From IMG/VR virus record IMGVR_UViG_3300043539_001475, positions 37,211 through 101,210 of that record: DNA of 64,000 bases, one strand, 5' to 3'. Numbering within the stretch: position 1 is the stretch's first letter; each line of letters begins with the position of its first letter. The stretch is from a virus. The translations under genes were made by a program, and so were the position numbers. The notes under the pieces were generated by a model. The model saw only the letters and a list, made by a program, of their open reading frames with translations, did no database searches and was not told the DNA's origin. Positions 17,532 through 25,896 of this stretch are shown in pieces.

Positions 17532-17843
17532 ATGTCTTTTTTTACAACAGACGCAGGACGAAACACTATAGGTGCAGGTATAAACAGTTTATTGAGCTTA
17601 GGAGTAACAGCAGTAGGTGCTAATCAAGACAGAAAATTATTAGCAGGTCAAGCAAATATTTCGGCTCAACAAAATCAAACCGCAATAGAAGTCGAGAGAG
17701 AAAGAACAAGACAAGCTCAATTAAACCTCGAAGCTTCAAGGGCTAAAGCTCCAGAATCTGGAAGTAAGGCTCTTTACATTGGATTAGCAATAGGAGGAGT
17801 AGTTATTTTAGGAGGTATTATTTTTGCGGTAACTAGAAAATAG
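17532..17843 (+). CDS. Tail-anchored glycine-rich/coiled-coil protein
   Basis: 103 aa. Small-residue-rich amphipathic helix (GAGINSLLSLGVTAVGANQ), Gln/Glu coiled coil (about 40-70), C-terminal span (LYIGLAIGGVVILGGIIFAV). The layout recurs in the genes at 45563 and 46113. Confidence 0.65.
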   Translation: MSFFTTDAGRNTIGAGINSLLSLGVTAVGANQDRKLLAGQANISAQQNQTAIEVERERTRQAQLNLEASRAKAPESGSKALYIGLAIGGVVILGGIIFAVTRK

Positions 17844-17849
17844 AAAAAA

Positions 17850-18074
17850 ATGGGAGCAGTAAAAGGTTACATGGCAGATGTAAAAAGCATTGTGAGTAAG
17901 GACAAAAGAGATATTCTATTGCATACATCAAAGGCTTCGGTTAACGGAGCTGTCACTGGTCTTGTGCTAGGACTAATGATAGGATATTACAAAAACAAAA
18001 ATGTTTATGTAAGTGGTCTTATAGGAGCCGTAGTTGGCGGTGTTGCCACTGCAATTATTGTATCTAAAAAATAA
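17850..18074 (+). CDS. Two-span glycine-zipper membrane protein
   Basis: 74 aa. Basic N-terminus, hydrophobic helix 1 (AVTGLVLGLMIGYY), basic turn KNKN, helix 2 (SGLIGAVVGGVATAIIV) with GxxxG spacing. Glycine zippers favour tight helix packing or pore formation. No family named. Confidence 0.65.
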   Translation: MGAVKGYMADVKSIVSKDKRDILLHTSKASVNGAVTGLVLGLMIGYYKNKNVYVSGLIGAVVGGVATAIIVSKK

Positions 18075-18079
18075 AAAAA

Positions 18080-18565
18080 ATGGAAAATAAAACCACAATT
18101 GGTATTGGAGTTGTATTGTTAGCAGGTGTTGGGTATTACTTATACACCAAAAACAAAAAAAATCAAACTCCTTTGGTTAATATGCCAAATAAACCTGCTT
18201 TACCTACTTTTGATAGGGATAAAGCTTCAAGAGAGTGGGCGGAATTGCAGTTTAAAAGAGAAGCTGAGTTTAGGGCTAAAAATAACGGCGTGGTTAAGCA
18301 AGGTGTCTCTTTGGTTACTGATGCAAAAACTGGAAAAATAACTGAGGTAGCTGTGATGAATAAAATTAAATCAGAGCTTAATCTTTACTATGACATGTTA
18401 AAAGTTTTAAATTCTATTACAGATGATTCTGATGCTGAATTTATGTTTAATCAATATAAAACAATCTTTAAATCAGGTGATGATAGGAATTATAAACCAG
18501 ACTTAAATACTCAAATTAGAACGGATTCTATTCTAAAAAAATATCCAAGCGCAAGAATCGATTAA
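18080..18565 (+). CDS. N-anchored hypothetical protein
   Basis: 161 aa. Residues 5-20 form a span (TIGIGVVLLAGVGYYLY) followed by KNKK, then a soluble helical domain. This N-anchor form (short N-terminus, 16-18 hydrophobic residues, basic stop) is used by most genes from here to 33 kb. Confidence 0.65.
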   Translation: MENKTTIGIGVVLLAGVGYYLYTKNKKNQTPLVNMPNKPALPTFDRDKASREWAELQFKREAEFRAKNNGVVKQGVSLVTDAKTGKITEVAVMNKIKSELNLYYDMLKVLNSITDDSDAEFMFNQYKTIFKSGDDRNYKPDLNTQIRTDSILKKYPSARID

Positions 18566-18584
18566 TTAAAATAAAAAACAAAAA

Positions 18585-18866
18585 ATGGATAATAAAAAAA
18601 TTATTATAGGAGTTGGTGCAGTTGTTTTATTAGGTGTAGTTTACTACATGATGACAAAAAAGAAAGCGCCATATACAATACAATGGAAAGGAGACCCTAC
18701 TGGGGCTGTTTTTGTAGTTATAAATGGTAAGAAATATGGTTTTATTAGTGGAAAAGCATTTGATGCTTATGGGCGTTCGGAGCCTAAATCAGTTACAAAA
18801 GAAGAAGTAGACGCTATTCCTAGTGGGGGAAGGGTTGACGAACTTGGAAAAGTTGTTCCGAATTAA
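18585..18866 (+). CDS. N-anchored hypothetical protein
   Basis: 93 aa. N-terminal span (IIIGVGAVVLLGVVYYMM) and TKKKAP, then a small beta domain (YTIQWKGDPTGAVFVVINGKKYGF). Unrecognised. Confidence 0.6.
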   Translation: MDNKKIIIGVGAVVLLGVVYYMMTKKKAPYTIQWKGDPTGAVFVVINGKKYGFISGKAFDAYGRSEPKSVTKEEVDAIPSGGRVDELGKVVPN

Positions 18867-18917
18867 AAACTGTATATGGAAAAGGTTTGAAAAAAAGGCA
18901 TCAATAAAAATAAAAAC

Positions 18918-19592
18918 ATGAAGAAATTAAATTTATTAGGTATATTAGCGATAGGAGGAATTGGTTATTACTTGTTAAAAAACAAAAAATCAAAGCCAAT
19001 TTCTTCATCGTCAGCTCCATATACTAAAGAAATAACTTCGGAAAATAAATTAGTTGAATATCCTGTCAATACCTATGCTAAAATTAATACAGCCCCATCG
19101 CCAATTACAAATTGGAGTGGAAATAATAACATGCCAACTCCAATAAAAGTCGATGTTAGCTCCGTTAGTACAATTAAGCCGAGTACAACTACTGTAAAAA
19201 ATAATTCAAGCGTAAAAATAGAAAATGCGTTATCGCCTCTAGGAATTGCTAATCCAAAAGCATTGCCTAAACTTAGTTTAATTGACGCTGTTAGTAAAAC
19301 AGTATTTGATTTATATCCTAAAGACGGAATTTGGAAAGCAGAACCATGGCAATTAAATAATCCTTTATGGGATAGGTATGGAATTGAAAAAGCAATGAAT
19401 GAAAATCACAGTAATTATATTGGAATGGGAACTAAATTTTTAATTTTAAATCCTTCTAAAAGAAACAAATATACTGCTTATGTAGACCAATTTGGAAATA
19501 TAATTGATGCTGGAAGGACTGCAAATGGCACGGCTATGGCTTCTGCTCTTGCAATTTCACAATATAGAATAAAAAATAACATACCTTTTTAA
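18918..19592 (+). CDS. N-anchored hypothetical protein with C-terminal globular domain
   Basis: 224 aa. N-terminal span (LLGILAIGGIGYYLL), Ser/Pro/Thr linker to about residue 100, then a globular region with two Trp-containing segments (DGIWKAEPWQLNNPLWDRYGIE). Not recognised. Confidence 0.6.
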   Translation: MKKLNLLGILAIGGIGYYLLKNKKSKPISSSSAPYTKEITSENKLVEYPVNTYAKINTAPSPITNWSGNNNMPTPIKVDVSSVSTIKPSTTTVKNNSSVKIENALSPLGIANPKALPKLSLIDAVSKTVFDLYPKDGIWKAEPWQLNNPLWDRYGIEKAMNENHSNYIGMGTKFLILNPSKRNKYTAYVDQFGNIIDAGRTANGTAMASALAISQYRIKNNIPF

Positions 19593-19606
19593 AAAAATAA
19601 AATAAA

Positions 19607-19720
19607 ATGGAAAATTTATCAAAAAATACAAAAATAATAATCGTATTAGGTCTTTTAGGATTATCTTATTATCTTTGGAATCAGCAGAAAAAAAATAAAA
19701 ACACTAATTTAAAAAAATAA
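19607..19720 (+). CDS. Mini membrane protein (37 aa)
   Basis: MENLSKN, span (IIIVLGLLGLSYYLW), then a QQKKNK tail. The A-rich leader (aataaaATG), spacing and N-anchor composition match its neighbours. Confidence 0.55.
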   Translation: MENLSKNTKIIIVLGLLGLSYYLWNQQKKNKNTNLKK

Positions 19721-19725
19721 TAATT

Positions 19726-19872
19726 ATGAGTCAGATACAAAATCAAAATATGTCAAAAAATGAAAAACAAAAATCTCTTACCAAAACTTTGGTTAGTGTG
19801 GGAGCGAGTGTATTGGTGCTGTTTGCAACCGTTTGGGTTATAGGCATTGCTTGGAAAAAAAGCCAAAACTAA
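19726..19872 (+). CDS. Mini membrane protein (48 aa)
   Basis: Polar Gln/Asn N-terminus of about 20 residues, one span (LVSVGASVLVLFATVWVIGIAW) and a KKSQN tail. Starts five bases after the previous stop. Confidence 0.55.
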   Translation: MSQIQNQNMSKNEKQKSLTKTLVSVGASVLVLFATVWVIGIAWKKSQN

Positions 19873-19884
19873 TAATTTTAGATT

Positions 19885-20013
19885 ATGGATAAAAAAACAA
19901 TCGGGAGCATTTTAGTAGTCTTAGGGATAGGTGCTTTAACTTATCTATATGTCGGCTACCTTAGACCTAAACAACAAGGAATACAAGACGCATTACGAGA
20001 AAATAAAAAATAA
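19885..20013 (+). CDS. Mini membrane protein (42 aa)
   Basis: MDKK, span (TIGSILVVLGIGALTYLYVGYL), then RPKQQGIQDALRENKK. Same operon spacing as its neighbours. Confidence 0.55.
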   Translation: MDKKTIGSILVVLGIGALTYLYVGYLRPKQQGIQDALRENKK

Positions 20014-20018
20014 CAACA

Positions 20019-20324
20019 ATGGAAGATGAATTATTGGGTAAAAGTGCAAATCAGCTATGGAAAGAAAGCGGAACTACTTTAAGTTTTAAAGATTGGATTC
20101 AAAGAGAAAAAGAAAAGGGAATGTTAATTCCTAATAAATTAATTAATGATTCCATTGCTTTAATTAAGAGTAGGGTTGGCATAAGAGATAGCGAAATTAG
20201 CAATGTTTCTTTAGAACAAGGAACTTCTAAAACAGTTTTAGGATTAAATAAATTGGCTATAATATCAAGTGTTTTAATTATTGGGGGGGCTTTGGCTTAC
20301 AACTTTTATAAAAAAAGAAAGTAA
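20019..20324 (+). CDS. Tail-anchored hypothetical protein
   Basis: 101 aa. Soluble helical N-terminus (SANQLWKESGTTLSFKDWIQREKEKG), C-terminal span (LAIISSVLIIGGALAYNF) and KKRK. The NQLWKESG..LSFKDWI..E motif occurs in other phage-related Bacteroidota proteins, role unknown. Confidence 0.6.
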   Translation: MEDELLGKSANQLWKESGTTLSFKDWIQREKEKGMLIPNKLINDSIALIKSRVGIRDSEISNVSLEQGTSKTVLGLNKLAIISSVLIIGGALAYNFYKKRK

Positions 20325-20326
20325 AT

Positions 20327-21112
20327 ATGAATTTTAGACTTCAGACAAGATACGATGAGATGTGTTTGGTTATCAATTTAGCCGTAAAAACACCAACAGT
20401 TGTAAGAATAAAAATTTATGACGAAATGAAGCCTAAAATAGTCTTTACAGATAGGTATAAAACTGTTTTTTCAGAAGAAACTTTTTATGTTAGATTGCCC
20501 CTTACATCTGATAACATAGTAATTTCTATTTATGATGATAAAATAGGTAATATGCCAAAGGAACAAGAGAATAATATAATGATTAAAGTAATTGATAAAA
20601 TTCCTTTGGAAAAAAGACTTGATGTAGTTGATGTAAAAAATAGAACCGTTGCTAATTTTATAAATTTCGCTCAGAGGTTTTGTTATAATTCAGCATATTT
20701 AGAATCTAATAAAGCGTACCAATCTGATGATGGAGAGTTTTTAATAGAACTTGAACCATATATAACTGGAAAAAACGGAAATACTTTAACAACGCCAGCA
20801 AGAATCTCTAAAGTAACTGGAAGGATTCAAGTGTCAAAAAAAGAATTTGATACCTATACAGTGCCTATGAAGTTTGCTATTTTGTGCCATGAGTTTTCGC
20901 ATTTTTATTTGAATGAAAATATGGACGATGAGAGCGAAGCAGATATAAATGGTTTGTTAATATATTTAGGATTAGGTTATCCTAGAATTGAGGGATACCA
21001 AGCTTTTTTAGAAGTTTTTAAGGACAGCCCTAACGAGCAGAATAAAAAGCGTTTCGACAGAATTGATGCTTTCATACAAAATTTTGAAAAAAATAAAATG
21101 ATTTTACAATAA
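20327..21112 (+). CDS. HExxH zinc metallopeptidase-like protein
   Basis: 261 aa. Residues 1-95 look like a beta-sandwich. The C-terminal domain carries HEFSH (188-192) inside FAILCHEFSHFYL, then ESEAD (202-206) about ten residues on, as in gluzincin-type peptidases where a Glu or Asp supplies the third ligand. No signal peptide or span. It is the only obvious enzyme within the run of small membrane proteins, so it could mature virion proteins or cut a host barrier. Confidence 0.65.
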   Translation: MNFRLQTRYDEMCLVINLAVKTPTVVRIKIYDEMKPKIVFTDRYKTVFSEETFYVRLPLTSDNIVISIYDDKIGNMPKEQENNIMIKVIDKIPLEKRLDVVDVKNRTVANFINFAQRFCYNSAYLESNKAYQSDDGEFLIELEPYITGKNGNTLTTPARISKVTGRIQVSKKEFDTYTVPMKFAILCHEFSHFYLNENMDDESEADINGLLIYLGLGYPRIEGYQAFLEVFKDSPNEQNKKRFDRIDAFIQNFEKNKMILQ

Positions 21113-21117
21113 AAATT

Positions 21118-21390
21118 ATGAAAACAAAAAATATATTGATTGGTGCGGGGGTTTTAGTGGTTGGTTACTTGCTTTTGAAAAAAAGTAAAAATAATCAGCA
21201 ACCTTTTAATATTCAGACAATAGTAAAAGACCAATCTAAAGCAGTTGTAGGCAGACCTATGACAGAAGATGAGTTGAAAAAGTTTAAATGCGAAATGGAA
21301 TATTCTAAATTAGCAAAGCCAATGGTTATGATGCCTCCAGAATATTGGAGTAAACGGAAAGAAGAATGGATGAAAGCTAATTGTAAATAA
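21118..21390 (+). CDS. N-anchored hypothetical protein
   Basis: 90 aa. N-terminal span (ILIGAGVLVVGYLLL) + KKSK. The C-terminal region has two Cys and a basic Trp-rich helix (PPEYWSKRKEEWMKANCK). The span is nearly the same as in the genes at 21399 and 21971 (LLIGAGIL/LLIGAGVL), which suggests duplication. Confidence 0.6.
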   Translation: MKTKNILIGAGVLVVGYLLLKKSKNNQQPFNIQTIVKDQSKAVVGRPMTEDELKKFKCEMEYSKLAKPMVMMPPEYWSKRKEEWMKANCK

Positions 21391-21398
21391 ATAAAAAC

Positions 21399-21968
21399 AT
21401 GAAAATAGATAACAAAAAATTATTGATTGGTGCAGGTATATTAGCCGTTGGAACTGCAATATACCTATTCTTAAAAAATAAACGCAATAAAAGTCAGGTT
21501 GGAATATTAGATGACGAATCGATAGAAATTGACTATAATAACGCAAGTGGTAAACCCTCTTCTACTGCTAGTGGAATAGCAAGCGGAGTAGAAAAACCTT
21601 TGTCGGTTAACGATTATAATACTAGTATAGAAAAGGCATTAAATGATAAAAAATATCAAAATTACATAGGACAAAAAATATATACTCTAGTTGATAATGT
21701 GAATGTAAGAATGGGTGCAAATGTAAATAATGGTATATTTCATAACAAAGCTGGCACAATACCAAAGAAAAAAACATTTATAGGAAAGGTAGTTACTGCA
21801 AAATTAGGAAATGATAAAAAAATATGGTTTGCGGTAAATGAAGAAAACTCAAATATATTATATAATGTTAAAAAGCATTTTAATTGGAGCATTTATTTAG
21901 AAAGAGACCCTTCTCTACGTTGGTTTAGGTCGGATGTAGTAATTGTTAAATTAGATAAAAATAAATAA
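21399..21968 (+). CDS. N-anchored protein with SH3b-like domain
   Basis: 189 aa. N-terminal span (LLIGAGILAVGTAIYLFL), linker, then a C-terminal region with YTLVDNVNVRMGANVNNG, close to the VNVRSGPS pattern of bacterial SH3 domains that bind cell walls. Weak but suggestive, given the PG-binding domain at 22352. Confidence 0.5.
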   Translation: MKIDNKKLLIGAGILAVGTAIYLFLKNKRNKSQVGILDDESIEIDYNNASGKPSSTASGIASGVEKPLSVNDYNTSIEKALNDKKYQNYIGQKIYTLVDNVNVRMGANVNNGIFHNKAGTIPKKKTFIGKVVTAKLGNDKKIWFAVNEENSNILYNVKKHFNWSIYLERDPSLRWFRSDVVIVKLDKNK

Positions 21969-21970
21969 AA

Positions 21971-22339
21971 ATGGAAATAGATAAAAAAAAATTATTGATT
22001 GGTGCAGGGGTTTTAGTAATTGGGTACTTAGCTTATAAAAGTATGAAAAATAAGTCTACTATATCTAAAACAGTAGTTGCTCCTACTGTTGATACTATTG
22101 TTAAACCTACTGTTCGTACTGCTGTCGCTTTAACACCAGAGCAAGAAAAAATACAATTATTTGAAAGAGGTGTTTTAAGTTATGAAGGGGGCGTTGCTCC
22201 AAATAAAATGGTTTTAGACAATATTGCAAAAACAAGAAATGATGCGCTTGCTAAAATTAAGAATTTAATGCTAGATGCAGAATTTGCTACTTGGAAAAGC
22301 AAACGTACAATAGATAAAAAAGCTCCTCCAAGACAATAA
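21971..22339 (+). CDS. N-anchored hypothetical protein
   Basis: 122 aa. KKKLLIGAGVLVIGYLAY span, TVDTIVKPTV linker, helical C-terminus. Related at the anchor to the two preceding small proteins. Confidence 0.6.
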   Translation: MEIDKKKLLIGAGVLVIGYLAYKSMKNKSTISKTVVAPTVDTIVKPTVRTAVALTPEQEKIQLFERGVLSYEGGVAPNKMVLDNIAKTRNDALAKIKNLMLDAEFATWKSKRTIDKKAPPRQ

Positions 22340-22351
22340 AAAATAAAAAAT

Positions 22352-22648
22352 ATGAACTCAAAAACATTAAAATACGGACTTATTGGTGGGGCGGTTTTAG
22401 TAGCTATATACATCTTTAATAAAAAAAGTTTTAAAGGCACATCACAAGACCCTAATATAGACGAGCCTAGCGCAGTTGCAGACAAGGACAAATATTTGTC
22501 ATTAGGTTCAACTGGTTTGGAAGTTATGTTGCTACAAAAAGCTCTTGGAAATCTTGCAGTAGATGGTATTTTTGGAGTTAAAACACAAGCTAGATTAAAA
22601 GAGGTAAAAGGGCTTAGTTTAATCACACTTAATCAATTAAATAAATAA
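22352..22648 (+). CDS. N-anchored peptidoglycan-binding-domain protein
   Basis: 98 aa. N-terminal span (YGLIGGAVLVAIYIF), then residues about 50-95 with LSLGSTGLEVMLLQKAL..LAVDGIFGVKTQARLKEV, the PG_binding_1 three-helix pattern (usually G..G..V..LQ..L...DG.FG..T). It has no catalytic domain, so it may tether a virion or membrane to the cell wall during entry. Confidence 0.75.
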   Translation: MNSKTLKYGLIGGAVLVAIYIFNKKSFKGTSQDPNIDEPSAVADKDKYLSLGSTGLEVMLLQKALGNLAVDGIFGVKTQARLKEVKGLSLITLNQLNK

Positions 22649-22651
22649 AAA

Positions 22652-22870
22652 ATGAATCGCAAATCATTTTATATATTAGGAGGTTCGTTAGCCGTTATTA
22701 TTGCCGTTTTGTATTTCACAAAAAACAAGGCTATAATAGTTAAAAAAGAAGAGCGAGTTGTCACTGGGGGTCAATCAGCGACTATACCACCAATGGAAGC
22801 TCCGACTTTAAGAACTCCTCCTTTAGTTGGAGATGTTTGGCTTACTCTCAAAGGAATATTTAATAAATAA
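22652..22870 (+). CDS. N-anchored hypothetical protein
   Basis: 72 aa. N-terminal span (FYILGGSLAVIIAVLYFT) + KNK, then a Pro-rich tail. Three bases after the previous stop. Confidence 0.6.
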   Translation: MNRKSFYILGGSLAVIIAVLYFTKNKAIIVKKEERVVTGGQSATIPPMEAPTLRTPPLVGDVWLTLKGIFNK

Positions 22871-22887
22871 CAATTAAAACAATAAAA

Positions 22888-23151
22888 ATGGATGACAAAA
22901 AATTTAAAATAGCAGGATTGTTGATTTTAGCTGTTGGGGCTTATTTCTTATATTCAAGGGTAAAGCTTAATCAAAAAGTTGGAGATGTGGACGCTATTAT
23001 TTCTTCTGGAAATTCTTCTAACAAGCCAGTTTTACTTACGTTCCAAAAAGAATTTCTTTCTGCATGGGCTAGTGCTATAAAACAAAGTATCCCTACGTTT
23101 GTATTTGAGAATAAAACATACAACACTAAAGGCGGAAAAGCAATTAAATAA
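22888..23151 (+). CDS. N-anchored hypothetical protein
   Basis: 87 aa. Span (IAGLLILAVGAYFLYS), short linker, small C-terminal domain with LLTFQKEFLSAWASAIKQ and FENKTYNTKGGKAIK. Confidence 0.6.
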   Translation: MDDKKFKIAGLLILAVGAYFLYSRVKLNQKVGDVDAIISSGNSSNKPVLLTFQKEFLSAWASAIKQSIPTFVFENKTYNTKGGKAIK

Positions 23152-23162
23152 AAAATATAAAA

Positions 23163-23672
23163 ATGGAATCTAAATTTATATCAAAAGCAGGTGATTTTAT
23201 TGCTAATAATAAAAAGCCATTAATATATGTGGGAGGTGCTATTGCAATTGTTGTAATAGGGTATTCCATTATTAGAAAATTGCAAGGTGGTATTGGCTCA
23301 TTTCTAAAAGACAAAAGTGTCGGAGCAAAAGACTTTGTGCCAGTTCAGGTAGATGTTGCAAAATCTACAATTTCAGATGCCATTGCTAATAACTATGCAA
23401 ATCAATTGTTTAACGCTATGGATGGTTTTGGAACTAATTCAAGTGCAATTTACGAGATTATAAATAAGCTACAGCAAAAGGAAGATTTTAGAAAAGTGTA
23501 CAACTCTTTTGGAAGAAAAAGTTACTACATAGACGGAAGTCCTACTGCAAGCGCTTATATTTTTGGTTACAAAAACCTAGATTTAATCGAATGGTTGGAT
23601 AAAGAAGTTGGGTACTCGAATCCATTAACATACAACTTAGTTAAAAAAACAATTAAAAACGCAAATTTATAA
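23163..23672 (+). CDS. Membrane protein with annexin-like repeat pattern
   Basis: 169 aa. Span at about 19-39 (PLIYVGGAIAIVVIGYSII), then ANQLFNAMDGFGTNSSAIYEIINKLQQKEDFRKVYNSFGRKSY. The A..L..AM.G.GT....I..I...L pattern is that of one annexin repeat, also seen in isolated form in Bacteroidota phage and conjugative-element proteins. Whether the fold is annexin is unproven. Confidence 0.55.
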   Translation: MESKFISKAGDFIANNKKPLIYVGGAIAIVVIGYSIIRKLQGGIGSFLKDKSVGAKDFVPVQVDVAKSTISDAIANNYANQLFNAMDGFGTNSSAIYEIINKLQQKEDFRKVYNSFGRKSYYIDGSPTASAYIFGYKNLDLIEWLDKEVGYSNPLTYNLVKKTIKNANL

Positions 23673-23676
23673 AAAA

Positions 23677-24570
23677 ATGAGAAAAACATTAGCAAAAAAA
23701 ATGCCTTCTAAAGCATCTTCACCAACTAGCGGTGTTTTATTTAAACCATCAAAAGTTTTAGGTGTAAAAGTTCCAAGACCAGAAAAAAATAAAATTCAGC
23801 CAAGAATTTTAGGCGGAAAAATTGCACGACCATCCTCAAAATTAGTTGCGGATATTTCTTTAGGGCTAACACCTAAAAAGTCAAATGCAAATTTACCTAG
23901 CACAAGTTTAGCATCTTTATCTGATTGCGAACAAAAAGCAAGGCAAAAAATGTCGAATATGAGATTCATATCAGCTAAAGCTATGAGTGATTACAAAACA
24001 GACTTTATAGCTAAATGTATGGGCGTAAAAACAGTACTGCCAGTACCGCAAAGTATTCCACAAAAAGAACAAGAAAATAAATATTCGCAGATGTTAAGTA
24101 TGATACCTAATGAGTTTGTAATTAAGTCAAGTGGCTATAATACATCTTACTATAAAGGCAAATCTAATATTCATACAAAATTAAGCGCTACAACGGTTGG
24201 GATTGGTACTGGTTCTCCAATACAAATTTCTAATGAAGAATTTATAGATGCTTACAGTCAATTTTTGAAACAACCAAAAGTAATGATGCCGATAATGCCA
24301 TCAGCGCCATCAGCGCTATCAGCGCCATCAGCGCCATCAGCGCCATCAGAAATAACATCAGATTCAGAGTTAGAGCAAGAGCAAGAGTTAGAAACTATTA
24401 CTCCTAGTAATTCTGCTGATACTGTTGCTCCTATTAATCCTACTAATAATGGCACATCCAACATTCAAGTTAATAGTGCGCCTAAAACAAAAAAAACTAA
24501 TTACTTATTGTATTTTGTTTTGGCTATTTCTAGCGTAATAGTTTTAAAAAAATTTTTAAAAAAAAAATAA
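23677..24570 (+). CDS. Tail-anchored Pro/Ser-rich protein with SLGL motif
   Basis: 297 aa. Basic N-terminus with repeated RILGGKIARP-type segments, a [10 protein letters not shown] motif (about 66-75) shared with the array that follows, a globular middle, SAPSA repeats (about 208-228), an acidic linker and a C-terminal span. The shared motif links it to the 24.7-32.4 kb family, but its anchor is at the opposite end. Confidence 0.65.
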   Translation: MRKTLAKKMPSKASSPTSGVLFKPSKVLGVKVPRPEKNKIQPRILGGKIARPSSKLVADISLGLTPKKSNANLPSTSLASLSDCEQKARQKMSNMRFISAKAMSDYKTDFIAKCMGVKTVLPVPQSIPQKEQENKYSQMLSMIPNEFVIKSSGYNTSYYKGKSNIHTKLSATTVGIGTGSPIQISNEEFIDAYSQFLKQPKVMMPIMPSAPSALSAPSAPSAPSEITSDSELEQEQELETITPSNSADTVAPINPTNNGTSNIQVNSAPKTKKTNYLLYFVLAISSVIVLKKFLKKK

Positions 24571-24571
24571 T

Positions 24572-24703
24572 ATGAAAAGCTCAACAATTTTATTAGTCGT
24601 TGGTGGATTAGCAATAGGTTATTTATATTTAGAAAATAAAAAACCACAATCTACCGTATCAAAAAAAGTCAAGCAAATCAATCAAAAGCTAAAACAACTT
24701 TAA
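24572..24703 (+). CDS. Mini N-anchored protein, truncated array member
   Basis: 43 aa. [26 protein letters not shown], then a short tail. Nearly the same leader as the next gene ([25 protein letters not shown]), so probably a shortened copy at the upstream edge of the paralogue array. Confidence 0.6.
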   Translation: MKSSTILLVVGGLAIGYLYLENKKPQSTVSKKVKQINQKLKQL

Positions 24704-24713
24704 AAAAAATAAG

Positions 24714-25895
24714 ATGAAAAATTCAACAATTTTATTAGGCGTAGGTGGATTAGCAATAGCGTATTTTTATTTAAAAAATAAAAAACCACTATCTACTACA
24801 TCGACAACTCAAACAAATGAACCAACAGGTTCAACAGGTTCAACAGGTTCAACAGGTTCAACAGGTTCAACAGGTTCAACAGGTTCAACAGGTTCAACAA
24901 GTTCAACAGGGTCAACAGGGTCAACAGGGTCAACAGGGTCAACAGGGTCAACAGGGTCAACAGGGTCAACAGGGTCAACAGGGTCAACAGGGTCAACAGG
25001 GTCAACAGGGTCAACAGCATTAGTGGAAGAAATGGAAGAAATGGAACCAACGGTACAAACATCACCAACGGTACAAATACCTCCAACGGTACAAATACCT
25101 CCAACGGTACAAACATCACCAACGGTACAAATACCTCCAACGGTACAAATATCTCCAACGGTACAAACATTACCAACGGTACAAACATCACCAACGGTAC
25201 AAACATTACCAACGGTACAAATACCTCCAATAATTATACCTTCTGTGGCTGATATTTCTTTAGGATTACAACCTATAACTACAACTACAAAACCTACAGT
25301 AGACACGGTTGTATCGGCATTTGCAGAAACGCAAACTGAAAACTATAAAAAAGCAAGAGAATTGTCAAGAAATATTAGCGCTCTTTTAATTAAAGTTGAT
25401 TTATACAAAACTAAGAAAACTAAAAATAAAATCAGAAACGAAATATCAGATAAAACAAAGCAAGCAAATGCTTTGGGGTACAAAATATTGCCTTACGGTG
25501 AAATTGTAGCATTGAACGCTGTTGCAGATATTTCTTTAGGATTAAAACCAACAACCGCTAACACACCAAGTTTTTTGACAAGAATTTTAGGAGGAACACT
25601 TACACCAAGTGCTTTAACTCAAGCAAGTAGTATGTCAACTCCAGCAAGTAGTGTGAAAACTCTACCAAGTTTTTTAGGAGGAGGACGAAGTATTACACCA
25701 AGTGTTTTAACTCAAGCAAGTAGTATGTCAACTCCAGCAAGTAGTGTATCAACTCCAATAAATAGTATAAAAATTTTCGGAGGAAGAGTAATTCCAGTAA
25801 GCCCAACAAGTAGTGTAAAAACTCCGCCAATTTTTTTAGGGGGGCGAACAAGCGCAACAACAAATAGTTTTCTGTCAAAATTAAAAAGAAGATAA
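24714..25895 (+). CDS. Array paralogue 1: N-anchored repeat protein
   Basis: 393 aa. N-terminal span + KNKKP, 21 GST/SST triplets (about 39-101), ten 6-residue TVQ(T/I)xP units, a [10 protein letters not shown] motif, a coiled helical domain ([16 protein letters not shown]...), the [13 protein letters not shown] motif, a second [10 protein letters not shown], and Ser-rich [10 protein letters not shown] repeats to a basic end. Downstream of the repeats it is almost identical to the next gene, so the duplication is recent. Confidence 0.7.
   Translation: MKNSTILLGVGGLAIAYFYLKNKKPLSTTSTTQTNEPTGSTGSTGSTGSTGSTGSTGSTGSTSSTGSTGSTGSTGSTGSTGSTGSTGSTGSTGSTGSTGSTALVEEMEEMEPTVQTSPTVQIPPTVQIPPTVQTSPTVQIPPTVQISPTVQTLPTVQTSPTVQTLPTVQIPPIIIPSVADISLGLQPITTTTKPTVDTVVSAFAETQTENYKKARELSRNISALLIKVDLYKTKKTKNKIRNEISDKTKQANALGYKILPYGEIVALNAVADISLGLKPTTANTPSFLTRILGGTLTPSALTQASSMSTPASSVKTLPSFLGGGRSITPSVLTQASSMSTPASSVSTPINSIKIFGGRVIPVSPTSSVKTPPIFLGGRTSATTNSFLSKLKRR
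24828..25016 (+). repeat. 9-bp microsatellite, 21 units (GST)
   Basis: Eight ggttcaaca units, one agttcaaca (SST), then twelve gggtcaaca units. The blockwise T-to-G change shows stepwise expansion of a variant unit. It encodes a flexible GST stalk just after the membrane anchor. Confidence 0.95.
25050..25229 (+). repeat. 18-bp tandem repeat, 10 units (TVQxxP)
   Basis: Ten in-frame acggtacaaayaycwcca-type units encode TVQTSP / TVQIPP / TVQTLP variants directly after the GST stalk. Shorter versions occur in the paralogues at 25897 and 27641. Confidence 0.9.
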
Positions 25896-25896
25896 T

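Noticed and set aside
24796-25306. Long minus-strand frames rich in LTLLTLL or VDPVDPV
   Set aside because: They are the reverse readings of the GST/TVQ 9-bp repeats, which stay open in all frames; no leader or conserved domain.
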